Shown piece by piece: positions 27,263 to 35,932 of a DNA stretch of 64,000 nt (positions within the stretch are counted from its first letter, which is position 1; each line of letters starts with the position of its first letter). The DNA is taken from NCBI GenBank assembly GCA_964571725.1, contig CAZNDB010000002.1, positions 62,001-126,000 of the forward strand, written 5' to 3'. The stretch comes from UBA1369 sp964571725. GTDB lineage: Bacteria > Patescibacteriota > Gracilibacteria > UBA1369. The notes under the pieces were generated by a model. The model made no database searches. It saw only the letters and a list, made by a program, of their open reading frames with translations, and was not told the DNA's origin. A program made the position numbers and the translations under genes.

Positions 27263-27627
27263 TCACGCAGCGCTCCGGTTAACTACAAGTGCCTGAACTT
27301 GCCACTTCGTAGCTGTTCCGGGGAGTTATCTCTGATTAACGGCAGAGAGCCCTCTCCTGATACGGTTAAAAATTGTGCTTTTTATTCAAGGATTGCTAAT
27401 TTCTCGCAAGGCGGGAATTTACCTCAACACAATCTTTGACACAAGTCTATTTTTCTTGGCATAGCAACATGCCTGTGTTAAGCTGTCGGCAACTTAGTTC
27501 ATAGCAATTTCAGTATGATTTAGTGAGCAAAACAAAGTGGCTTTTTCGGCCGGTCGGCAATGGTTGCCCCCATTGCTTTACCCCATATGGAGCGATCAGA
27601 CCGGGTATCTATTAACCAATTTTGAAC
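27263..27627. other. Intergenic region between divergent FHA and glyA genes
   Basis: About 365 bases with no convincing gene. It holds the leader of the FHA gene on the minus side, including a possible imperfect hairpin at about 27282-27312. On the plus side a possible glyA promoter is TTGACA at 27436-27441 with CATAGC 18 bases downstream; a TATGAT at 27514-27519 is an alternative -10. A small GC-rich hairpin lies near 27560-27595. I saw no match to known riboswitch cores. Confidence 0.4.
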
Positions 27628-29148
27628 ATGCAAACTACATCATATCTGAAAGATTATCTGAAAGGCCGTTCTCCGGACGAAGCAAAGGGAGAAGCGGTGT
27701 CTTTTTATGCCTCCCTGGACACGGTAGCGACAGTCAATCCGGTAATCGCCGAAGCTATCCTGAAGGAGCTGGCTGATCAGAGATCGAATCTGAAGCTGAT
27801 CGCTTCCGAAAATTATTCCAACCTGGCCGTACAACAGGCCATGGGCAATCTGATGACGGATAAATATGCCGAAGGGGTCTCCGGCGCGCGTTTTTATGCC
27901 GGCTGTGAGAATGTTGACACGATTGAGAGAGAAGCGGTCAGACTGGCAATGGAATTATTCGGGGCGGAACACGCCTATGTACAACCGCATTCCGGCGCGG
28001 ATGCCAACATGGTGGCTTTTACGGCCATACTGGCCGCCAGAGTCCATCGCGGATTTCTGGATGAAGTGAGCGCCATGCTGACCAAAAAGGGCAAAGGCGC
28101 GGAAATGGCCCCCAAGGACATACGCGGACTGGTGGCCAAAGACTGGGACAAACTGCGGGAAAAAACTCTGCATCAGAAAATGATGGCGCTGGATATCGGT
28201 TCGGGCGGCCATCTGACCCACGGCTACCGCATGAATATTTCTTCCTGGCTGTTTGAAATTCATCAGTATTCCGTTTCCAAAGAAACCGGTTTGCTGGATT
28301 ATGACGTGATCGAGAAAATGGCGCTGGAAGTGAAACCACTGATTTTACTGGCGGGATTTTCCGCCTATCCGCGCAAGATTGATTTCGCCCGGATGAGGAA
28401 AATCGCCAACAAAGTCGGGGCCGTATTGATGGTGGACATGGCCCATTTCGCGGGGCTGGTGGCGGGAAAAGTTTTTCAAAACGAATTCGATCCGGTGCCC
28501 TACGCGGACATAGTCACCTCGACTACCCACAAGACGCTACGCGGGCCGCGGGGAGGCATCGTGCTCTGTAAAAAGTGGCTGTCCGAATACGTGGACAAAG
28601 GGTGTCCGTCGATGCTGGGCGGCCCGCTTCCGCAGATGATGGCGGCCAAAGCCATTGCCTTCAAGCTGGCTTTGCAGCCGGAGTTCCGCGACTACGCCAA
28701 ACGGATTGTTGAAAATTCAAAGGCTTTGGCGGCTGAATGTATGGCACTGGGCATGAAAGTTTTGACGGGAGGAACGGACAATCATCTTTTACAAATCAAT
28801 GTATTTGAAAGTTACGGACTGACCGGACGGCAGGCGGAAGAAGCTTTGCGCGAATGCGGCCTGACCATGAACAGAAACGCCATTCCTTTTGATCCAAAGG
28901 GCGTATGGTACACTAGCGGACTCAGACTCGGCACGCCCGCCCTGACCACTCTGGGCATGGGCACAAAGGAAATGAAAGACATTGCCGGAATGATTCATGG
29001 CGTATTGGCGGCCACCAGACCTCTCCCGGGTGCCGACGGCAAGCCGACCATGTCTAAATATTATCTGGAGAAAAATATCAAATCCTCCATTAAAAACGAG
29101 GTAAAGATACTTCTGGATAAATTCAGGCTATATCCGGAGTTGGATTAG
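27628..29148 (+). CDS. glyA: Serine hydroxymethyltransferase, long form
   Basis: PLP enzyme interconverting serine and glycine while charging tetrahydrofolate. Seen: LIASENYSN, KYAEG, QPHSGADAN, DMAHFAGLVAG and the PLP-lysine motif TTHKTLRGPRGG (Lys302). At 506 aa it is some 85 residues longer than the common 415-430 aa form, with an N-terminal extension and an insertion at about 140-215 (through SGGHLTHGYRMN). This resembles the long chlamydial GlyA as I remember it. ATG at 27628 is chosen over TTG two codons earlier. No SD. Confidence 0.95.
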   Translation: MQTTSYLKDYLKGRSPDEAKGEAVSFYASLDTVATVNPVIAEAILKELADQRSNLKLIASENYSNLAVQQAMGNLMTDKYAEGVSGARFYAGCENVDTIEREAVRLAMELFGAEHAYVQPHSGADANMVAFTAILAARVHRGFLDEVSAMLTKKGKGAEMAPKDIRGLVAKDWDKLREKTLHQKMMALDIGSGGHLTHGYRMNISSWLFEIHQYSVSKETGLLDYDVIEKMALEVKPLILLAGFSAYPRKIDFARMRKIANKVGAVLMVDMAHFAGLVAGKVFQNEFDPVPYADIVTSTTHKTLRGPRGGIVLCKKWLSEYVDKGCPSMLGGPLPQMMAAKAIAFKLALQPEFRDYAKRIVENSKALAAECMALGMKVLTGGTDNHLLQINVFESYGLTGRQAEEALRECGLTMNRNAIPFDPKGVWYTSGLRLGTPALTTLGMGTKEMKDIAGMIHGVLAATRPLPGADGKPTMSKYYLEKNIKSSIKNEVKILLDKFRLYPELD

Positions 29149-29150
29149 AT

Positions 29151-29495
29151 TTAGAAATTGCAGGTAAGACCGGCGGAAGATCCGCGGACGCAGTAGGAAT
29201 CATCCTTACCCAAGCGAGCTTTTGTCAGGTCGCCTAACTGAACCTGTCCGTTGGCGCATTTTAAACCAACCTGATCAAAATCGTAATTCTCCGAATCGGA
29301 TTTATCCTTCAGAATACAAGTGTAGATCGTGGACTTAACCGCGGCGCAATCTGCCTGCAGCTCCTGAATGCTGCTTAATTGAGGCTGATCGGATTTCAAA
29401 TCGCAATCGTCATCTTGGCCATAACAGCCCGAGGGAAGAGCCAAACCGGTGATGAGAGCGGCGGTTCTGAAAGCTTTTTCCAATTTATTATTCAT
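29151..29495 (-). CDS. Small Cys-containing lipoprotein (114 aa)
   Basis: Not recognised. Signal peptide with a lipobox LPSGC (Cys24), then a small acidic domain with further Cys that could form disulfides outside the cell (CDLKSD, DCAA, YTCIL, LKC, YCVRG, TCNF). Only 2 bases separate its stop from the convergent glyA stop. The general design resembles the 133-aa lipoprotein at 41082-41483. An upstream TTGACA suggests its own promoter. Confidence 0.78.
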   Translation of the reverse strand: MNNKLEKAFRTAALITGLALPSGCYGQDDDCDLKSDQPQLSSIQELQADCAAVKSTIYTCILKDKSDSENYDFDQVGLKCANGQVQLGDLTKARLGKDDSYCVRGSSAGLTCNF

Positions 29496-29658
29496 GTGGG
29501 CGATCTGTTATAAGACAACAGTTAACCATATTTTACACTCTTTGTCAAGCTCCGATAAATGCCCTGTAATATGCAATAAATTCAGGGCGGGAAAGGGGCT
29601 GATGACGACACTCCTTGCGGTTTTGTAAATATTATGTAAGAATCTTTTACTAGTTTCG

Positions 29659-29667
29659 TGTTATAAT
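29659..29667 (+). promoter_or_regulatory. Extended -10 promoter of the RNase J gene
   Basis: TGTTATAAT: a TG one base upstream of a perfect TATAAT (29662-29667). The -35 region is weak, as expected for an extended -10. A leader of about 57 AT-rich bases follows. Confidence 0.6.
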
Positions 29668-29731
29668 GAAATTAGTTGAAGTAAGTTCCTTCAAAATACA
29701 TAATAAATAATAAATAGAACTAAATTACGAT

Positions 29732-31849
29732 ATGGACGATCTCAGAAAAGAGGAGAAAGGCAAGAAGCTCGATATTCTCGACCAGTGGTTAAAGCAAACT
29801 TTAAACATAGGAAAGACAGAAACACCGACTACACAGTCAACTCCCGCACAAAAGACAGGGTTTTTTAAGGATAACCGCCCTGAACAAAGAAAAGGTAATC
29901 AACAACAAGGACAGCCAAACAGACCAAACAACCAGCGGCCCAATAATCCGGCGATGCAGGTTAATTTTGGAGGTTCCAACAATCAGGCCCGCAACAATCA
30001 GCCCGGACAAAAAGGACCAAAAGGCCCTCAAAACAATCCGGGAAGACCAAATCAGCCGGGGAAAAAACAGAAAGGCAGATTTAAAGGCTTTTCAGGCAAT
30101 TTCAACCAACGGCACAAGTTTCAGAGCGCCCTGAGAAGGGCCAGTGAAGCCCAACCGGACCAGACCAAATACGATCCGCGCGGAAAACTGCGCATCATTC
30201 CGATCGGAGGTCTGGATGAAGTCGGGAAAAACACCATGATTTTCGAATATGAAGACGCGATATTCCTGGTGGATCTGGGTTTTCAGTTCCCGGAAGCCGA
30301 CATGCTCGGCGTGGACTATGTCATACCCGACATTAATTATCTCAAGGATAAGGTTCATAAAATAAAAGGCATTGTCGTCACCCACGGTCATCTGGACCAT
30401 ATTGGCGGCATCCCTTATTTACTGGAAAAACTGGGTAATCCTCCTATCTATACAGGTAAACTGACCATGGGACTGATTTCCAAACAGCTGGAAGAACACG
30501 GACTTCTGCAAAGCGCCAACCTGAAAACGGTTAATTTTGCTTCCGACGTACTTTATTTCGGAAAGATGAAGGTTTCCTTTTTCAGGGTAACCCACTCCAT
30601 TCCGGATTCCAGCGGACTGATCATCGAAACTCCGGCCGGTTCAGTAGTGCACACGGGGGACTTCAAAATAGACATGAGCCCCGCCGGCATGCAGCTGCCT
30701 CCCGAATTCGCCAAAATCGCCGCCCTCGGTGAACGGGGGATTACGGCTCTATTCAGCGACTCCACCAATGCCACCAGACCGGGACACACGATGTCCGAAC
30801 AAAAAATCGGACAGACTCTGGACCAGATCATCAAGGATGCCACAGGCAGAGTAATTATCGCCTCGTTTTCTTCACAAATCGGAAGAATACAGCAAATCAT
30901 CGATTCCGCCATACGCCATGACAGGAAGATTTTCCTGAGCGGCAGAAGTCTGATCGACAACTGCATTATGGCTGCCGAATTAGGATATCTCAAATATCCG
31001 CAGGGACTGATCACGGACATTAAAAAATCCAAGAAAGTACCCGGAGAAAAAACCATTATCTTAACCACCGGTTCACAGGGAGAGCCAGTCGCGGCGCTCA
31101 GCCGCATGGCACTGAAGGAACATTCCCAGGTGAAAATCGGTAAAGGTGATACGGTAGTTTTGAGTTCATCACCAATCCCGGGAAATGAAATGGCGGTCGT
31201 ACGGGTAACCAACAACCTGGTCAGACTGGGGGCAAGAGTTATCAACAATAATATAATGGATGTGCATGCTTCCGGGCATGGACACCAGGAAGACCTGAAA
31301 TTGATGTACAGTCTGGTCAAACCCAAATATTTCGTGCCTATACATGGCGAGTTTTTCATGAGAAAGGCCCACGCCGAACTGATGACCCATGAACTGGGGC
31401 ATCCGGAAAACCGCGCCATTATGGTGGAAAACGGTGACGTAATGGAAATGAGCAACGGTGAATTGAAAGTCACCGGCGAAAAGATCAAAACCAATTACAT
31501 ACTGGTTGACGGTATGGGCGGAGGAAACATCGGCTCGCAGGTAATGATGGACAGACAGATCCTGGCCGAAAACGGCGTGATCGTTTTGTCTCTGCTGATC
31601 GATAAAAACACCCGCGTCCTGAAGGGGCAAATCAACGTGGAAACGCGCGGATTTATCTACATGGAAGAGTCGCAGGAAATTATCAACGGCATCTGCCGCC
31701 GCGCGGCCGAATCCTACACTGAGTTTGCCAAGAGCAATCCCGGATTCAATTTCGAGGAAGCCAAGCTGCACATACGCGAGAGCGTGGACCAGTTTGTGGT
31801 CAGCAAAATTGACCGGCAACCTTTGATTCTGCCGATACTGGTGGAATAA
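29732..31849 (+). CDS. rnj: Ribonuclease J with a Gln/Asn/Pro-rich N-terminal extension
   Basis: Metallo-beta-lactamase/beta-CASP nuclease for mRNA decay and rRNA maturation. Seen: metal site HGHLDH (H218, H220, D222, H223), VHTGDFKID, the beta-CASP segment, and DVHASGHGHQED, then a C-terminal domain. The core starts near residue 150; the first 145 residues are a charged start followed by a disordered Gln, Asn, Pro, Gly and Lys-rich stretch (about 40-115). Total length 705 aa against about 555 for classic RNase J. The extension may bind RNA or partners. Its stop abuts the convergent 396-aa gene. Confidence 0.94.
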   Translation: MDDLRKEEKGKKLDILDQWLKQTLNIGKTETPTTQSTPAQKTGFFKDNRPEQRKGNQQQGQPNRPNNQRPNNPAMQVNFGGSNNQARNNQPGQKGPKGPQNNPGRPNQPGKKQKGRFKGFSGNFNQRHKFQSALRRASEAQPDQTKYDPRGKLRIIPIGGLDEVGKNTMIFEYEDAIFLVDLGFQFPEADMLGVDYVIPDINYLKDKVHKIKGIVVTHGHLDHIGGIPYLLEKLGNPPIYTGKLTMGLISKQLEEHGLLQSANLKTVNFASDVLYFGKMKVSFFRVTHSIPDSSGLIIETPAGSVVHTGDFKIDMSPAGMQLPPEFAKIAALGERGITALFSDSTNATRPGHTMSEQKIGQTLDQIIKDATGRVIIASFSSQIGRIQQIIDSAIRHDRKIFLSGRSLIDNCIMAAELGYLKYPQGLITDIKKSKKVPGEKTIILTTGSQGEPVAALSRMALKEHSQVKIGKGDTVVLSSSPIPGNEMAVVRVTNNLVRLGARVINNNIMDVHASGHGHQEDLKLMYSLVKPKYFVPIHGEFFMRKAHAELMTHELGHPENRAIMVENGDVMEMSNGELKVTGEKIKTNYILVDGMGGGNIGSQVMMDRQILAENGVIVLSLLIDKNTRVLKGQINVETRGFIYMEESQEIINGICRRAAESYTEFAKSNPGFNFEEAKLHIRESVDQFVVSKIDRQPLILPILVE

Positions 31850-33040
31850 TTAAACCAAACTGGAGTCGGAAGGACGCTGCCTGTTAGCGTACCTTTCGAA
31901 TGCCGCGTTATCAATCAAACCATCCGGCCTGGTGCTGTATTTTGCTATACCGGCATTCTCTTTGGCAACCTGGTATTTCCAATTGGGGTCTTTATTTTCT
32001 GTACCAAAAACAAACTCCGGTCCTTTGCCAGCAGCCACCGGATAGAAAACAGCACGATATAGATCAGCAAATGTATGTAATTTACCTCTGTTACGTTTGA
32101 AAAATTTATCTACGTATTCCAGTTGTTGCAGTCCGGTCATTTTTCTAATCTGTTCTATCGGCACCGGCGCATACCTTGGCACCCATTGGATTAAGCCGCT
32201 TGCTCCGCTGGTAGGATTGATCGCCTGGGGATCAACTTCAAATTTCCCGGTCTGTTTGTTCCTGCTGACACCCTCCATTTTAAAGATGGCATAAAGATCA
32301 CTTAAACTTACGCCAATATTGTTGGCGATTTGTTGGGCGCGGGCTTTGAATTCGGGATTATTCAACAGGGCATCACCTTTGAGGCCGGATGTGGAATCGG
32401 GTCCGCTCTGCGTTTCGGGGGACGGTGGCGGCCCGGACGGAGGCGTGACCGCAGGGGCGGGGGCAGGGCTGTTAGCGGCGGCGGGCTCTGTGGAAGCGGG
32501 GACGCTGTCTTTTTTATTGGTCAGCTTGCCCCACCATTCCGAAATTTTTCCGCTGATTCCGGCAAAAACTCCTTTAACACTGTCCCATATTTTTCCAAAA
32601 AATTCTTTGATTTTTCCGCTCCAGCCTTTCAGTTTGTCTCCCCAGCCTTCCGCGGCGGCCGGAGGAGGCGTGCCCGTCGCAGCTGCTGTGACAACAGCTG
32701 CTGCCGCAGCCGTTTCGACGGCCGCCGGCACAGATGCTTCTTTCTTATCTGCCGATTCCGGAGCCTTGGGCTGCTCGGGAGTTTTGGGTTGTTCGGGCGT
32801 AGTCTGTCCCGGGGTTGCTGCGGGTTTGTCCCCGGCGGTTACCAGAACGGACGCGCGTTTGACCGACAGGTCTTTTTCCGCGGCGGTTCGCTTGGCCTGC
32901 TCCCTGCGGGCCAGTTCTTCACGTTCGATCCGCTGGGCGGCTTCCATCATCTCGCGTTCGCCCAATTGACCGGCCAGCTCGGAGCTGTCGACAGCCTTGT
33001 CTTTGGATTCCTGTCCCTGTGGGAGACCTGTACCAGTCAT
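31850..33040 (-). CDS. Lysozyme/transglycosylase-like protein with a long Ala/Pro linker (396 aa)
   Basis: Probable peptidoglycan-active protein. Seen: charged N-terminal helix; Ala/Pro/Glu low complexity at about 70-140 (PEQPKTPEQPKAPE); a Trp-rich amphipathic stretch at about 135-175 (GWSGKIKEFFGKIWDSVKG and EWWGKL); a second Pro/Ser linker; then a C-terminal domain at about 235-370 with IFKMEGVS and GASGLIQW, resembling the catalytic-Glu and following motif of SLT/lysozyme-like folds. No signal peptide is visible, which is odd for a wall enzyme. The enzyme assignment is inference. Confidence 0.6.
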   Translation of the reverse strand: MTGTGLPQGQESKDKAVDSSELAGQLGEREMMEAAQRIEREELARREQAKRTAAEKDLSVKRASVLVTAGDKPAATPGQTTPEQPKTPEQPKAPESADKKEASVPAAVETAAAAAVVTAAATGTPPPAAAEGWGDKLKGWSGKIKEFFGKIWDSVKGVFAGISGKISEWWGKLTNKKDSVPASTEPAAANSPAPAPAVTPPSGPPPSPETQSGPDSTSGLKGDALLNNPEFKARAQQIANNIGVSLSDLYAIFKMEGVSRNKQTGKFEVDPQAINPTSGASGLIQWVPRYAPVPIEQIRKMTGLQQLEYVDKFFKRNRGKLHTFADLYRAVFYPVAAGKGPEFVFGTENKDPNWKYQVAKENAGIAKYSTRPDGLIDNAAFERYANRQRPSDSSLV

Positions 33041-33170
33041 AGCAATAATTAAAATCTTTTAATTATAGCATGTTTTAGCCTAAATATTAAGTTGCTTTGC
33101 GTTTTGACTATTTTGTAATACATTGCCGGAGTGAAGCGTTTAGTCTTATGAGCATTTAACCAATTATCAC

Positions 33171-35009
33171 ATGAACCCAAAGAAGATCCTGACCGCGGCA
33201 GTTTTAGGCCTGTTGACGCTGGTAAGTCTTTCCGCCTGCACACTGGATGAAGACACTGACAAGAAGCAGGGAAACACTGCCACGGAGACTAAAACGGAGG
33301 AAAATAAAACAGAAACCGAAGCAAAAGTAGATATAGAGGAAAATAAGGATAATTCCGTTACAAAATCAACGGATGAAGTGGACTTTATCAAACCGGCCAA
33401 ACTGGATTCCAAAAAGGTTCTGGCCAATTATCTGCCGGAGATGCAAAAAATATTGGCTGGCGATGCTGCCTTTCAGAATGACGACTTTGATGACGAAGAA
33501 TACCTGCTGACGGCGCTGACTTTTTATGAGGTAGGAACTATGAAAGTTGCCCCCTATGAAGGCAACAAACTGCTGGTAATGGACGTAACCTGTGAAGGCC
33601 CCTGCATGAGCGCGTCACTGTCCAGACTGGCCTGGAATGAACAAAGCGGGGAATTGACCCTGCTGGAAAATTACAGCTACACCGATTATATTGCGGATTA
33701 TCAGAAACCCTTGTATGACACGGCCGACCGGGAACTCCGCATCAAAGCGCTGGAGCTGCCCAATAGCATTATGCTCCCCGACGGCAGCAATTCCATTCAG
33801 CTCAAGAGCCGTGATTTCGACCTGCAGACAGAGGACAAAGTCACCAAGGACAATTCGGACGGCATTGATTTTGCCGACCTGGGAAAGGTGGCCTTTAAAG
33901 ATCCCAAAGTAGGTGAAGTGTATCTATCCGAAGGCATAACGGGATGTCTGTTTGTAATTAACGCGGACGGGACAGTGGCCAATTATACTTTTGATCCGGA
34001 TCTGACGGGCGATAAATCGAATATTATGGCCAAGTGGATTGATGGCTCGGATTCAACCTGGCTGGGTAACGATTATGAACTGAAAACCGGCGGATGCGGA
34101 ATCGGCAGCCACTGCTACATTATTGAAAACGTTGACACCAATCTGTTGGTTGAAGCCGGAAAGTCCAGTAATGGCATAAAACTCTACCTGGCCAAAGACC
34201 AGCAAAGGGTGTCCGATAATGATGCCCTGGAAGCGCTGGTCGACAAAAATCAACCATTGTGGGATTTGAATTATACCTACAATCTTTATGTGGATCTGCA
34301 GGACCATCTCACCGACGACCAGAAGGCCGACCAGGTCAAAACCTATGAAGAATTTTTGGCCTCCAAACCGATTATTTACTGGCAGGATCCATTTGGAAGA
34401 TTTTCAGGAATTATCAATACCGAATACAAACCGCCGGCAGAATGCGGCAAACCGGTTATCTATCTCTATCCTGAAAAAACTACCGGGGTCAGCGTGAAAG
34501 TTGGCATCGATGAATTCACCGTCACCGTTCCGGACTATGGAAACGGCTGGAACGTCATCGCCCAACCAGACGGAGAGCTGACCAACCTGGCGGACGGGAA
34601 TAAATATGAATATCTGTTCTGGGAAGGAAAATCCGACCGGAAACTGGAACTGAGCGGCGGTTCAGTTGTAGCCAAAGCCGATCTGGAAGGATTCCTGAAT
34701 GAGAGCTTGAACCAGCTGGGGTTAAATGAAAAAGAAGCCGCTGACTTCAGGGAATTCTGGTTACCCAAGATGCAGGCCACGGCGGAACCATACGTACTGG
34801 TTAGCTTTGTCGGAACGCATGAATTTAATAAAATTGCGCCTCTGGATATCAGCCCGAAACCGGATACTCTGCTCCGCGTGTTCATGTATTATCAACCGCT
34901 GGCCACCAAAATCTCCATGCCGGCACAGGTTTTGAAAGCTCCGGCACGCCGCGGGTTCACGGTTGTAGAGTGGGGAGGCACTTCATCCGACGGATGGCAA
35001 ATCAAATAA
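33171..35009 (+). CDS. Lipoprotein with C-terminal KPVIYLYP-type domain (612 aa)
   Basis: Surface lipoprotein: lipobox LSAC (Cys23), then a Thr/Glu/Lys-rich linker to about residue 75. The middle is unrecognised and acidic. The C-terminal region begins with CGKPVIYLYPEKTTGV (near residue 423), continues through YLFWEGKSDR and ends in GFTVVEWGGT; I have seen this kind of domain in uncharacterised secreted proteins, but its function is not known to me. The MEMO-family lipoprotein gene begins 16 bases before its stop, so the two are probably translationally coupled. Confidence 0.82.
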   Translation: MNPKKILTAAVLGLLTLVSLSACTLDEDTDKKQGNTATETKTEENKTETEAKVDIEENKDNSVTKSTDEVDFIKPAKLDSKKVLANYLPEMQKILAGDAAFQNDDFDDEEYLLTALTFYEVGTMKVAPYEGNKLLVMDVTCEGPCMSASLSRLAWNEQSGELTLLENYSYTDYIADYQKPLYDTADRELRIKALELPNSIMLPDGSNSIQLKSRDFDLQTEDKVTKDNSDGIDFADLGKVAFKDPKVGEVYLSEGITGCLFVINADGTVANYTFDPDLTGDKSNIMAKWIDGSDSTWLGNDYELKTGGCGIGSHCYIIENVDTNLLVEAGKSSNGIKLYLAKDQQRVSDNDALEALVDKNQPLWDLNYTYNLYVDLQDHLTDDQKADQVKTYEEFLASKPIIYWQDPFGRFSGIINTEYKPPAECGKPVIYLYPEKTTGVSVKVGIDEFTVTVPDYGNGWNVIAQPDGELTNLADGNKYEYLFWEGKSDRKLELSGGSVVAKADLEGFLNESLNQLGLNEKEAADFREFWLPKMQATAEPYVLVSFVGTHEFNKIAPLDISPKPDTLLRVFMYYQPLATKISMPAQVLKAPARRGFTVVEWGGTSSDGWQIK

Positions 35010-35932
35010 ATAAATCTCGGCAATGGCTGGAAAAGGGGATCCTGGTGATCTCCTTTTCCTTCTGTCTGCTGTCTCTTACCGGTTGTCTACCCGTGTCTAC
35101 CGGTGACCGACCCGCGAACGACAATGCGGGTGGACAAAAGCTGCAGGAAACCAATTGGCTAAATCCTCCGGAGGCGCTGGCCGGCGGGGTGCGCGGAATA
35201 ATTCTGCCGCATCATCTGCTGGTGGCTTCGTTTATGGAGAAATTTTACGGCCAGTTGGCCGCGGAAAATTCCTATGATCGGGTGGTGATTTTAGCGCCTA
35301 ATCATTTCGGATACGGCTACAATTTTGTTCAAACTACTGATGCTGTCGAGGGGGGGCCGGGTCTGGACTTGAAGTGGATAGACACGCTGGAAGAAAGTAA
35401 AACCGCGAGGATGGAAACGGCCGATTTTGGAAAAGAACACGGTGCCTACGTTCATTATCCGTTTCTGCGGAAATATTTTCCGAAAGCTTTGATAGTTCCA
35501 ATTATCATTAAAAATGATACCCCCTGCCGGACTCTGGATCAGCTGGCGGACAAACTGGCTGAACTGCGGGACCGGGAGGAGGGCCGGACGTTGATTCTGG
35601 CCAGTCTGGATTTTTCACATTACAGCGCGGAGGAAATCTCGGCGGCCAATGACCGGCGAACCATTGCCTGGCTGGAAAAAGGAGCGGCGTTCGAGGCCGG
35701 GAATCTGTGTCAGGAGTCCGTTGAAATGGCCGTGAGTCTCGATTCAGAAACGCCCGATGCCGTGGCGATCGATTCTCCGGGCGTAATTTATGTGATGCAG
35801 CGATTGATGCAAAATTCGGGAGCCGCGAATTTTAATTTATGGGCCCGCACTTCCAGCGCTTCGCTGTTGGATTCGGTCAGGCCGATAGACAACACCAGTC
35901 ATGTTTTTGGCTTCTACAGGCTGGGATCATAA
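34994..35932 (+). CDS. MEMO-family protein (AmmeMemoRadiSam system protein B-like), lipoprotein form
   Basis: Seen: LPHHLLVA (His73, His74), LAPNHFGYG (His104), HYPFLRKYFP, and LDFSHY, the conserved metal-site pattern of the MEMO1/YjjI-type fold related to extradiol dioxygenases. Family function in bacteria is unclear. Unusually, the ATG at 34994 gives a signal peptide with lipobox LTGC (Cys31), so the protein should be anchored outside the membrane; most MEMO proteins I know are cytosolic. A GTG at 34970 would add 8 residues. It overlaps the upstream lipoprotein gene by 16 bases and the convergent gene by 19. Confidence 0.85.
   Translation: MANQINKSRQWLEKGILVISFSFCLLSLTGCLPVSTGDRPANDNAGGQKLQETNWLNPPEALAGGVRGIILPHHLLVASFMEKFYGQLAAENSYDRVVILAPNHFGYGYNFVQTTDAVEGGPGLDLKWIDTLEESKTARMETADFGKEHGAYVHYPFLRKYFPKALIVPIIIKNDTPCRTLDQLADKLAELRDREEGRTLILASLDFSHYSAEEISAANDRRTIAWLEKGAAFEAGNLCQESVEMAVSLDSETPDAVAIDSPGVIYVMQRLMQNSGAANFNLWARTSSASLLDSVRPIDNTSHVFGFYRLGS

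Noticed and set aside
27440..27627. Riboswitch upstream of glyA (glycine, ZTP or folate type)
   Set aside because: Only small GC-rich hairpins are present; I could not find the conserved core of any of these classes.
25742..27627. Insertion sequence around the FHA gene
   Set aside because: The 14-bp inverted repeat is short, there is no transposase and no target-site duplication was seen.
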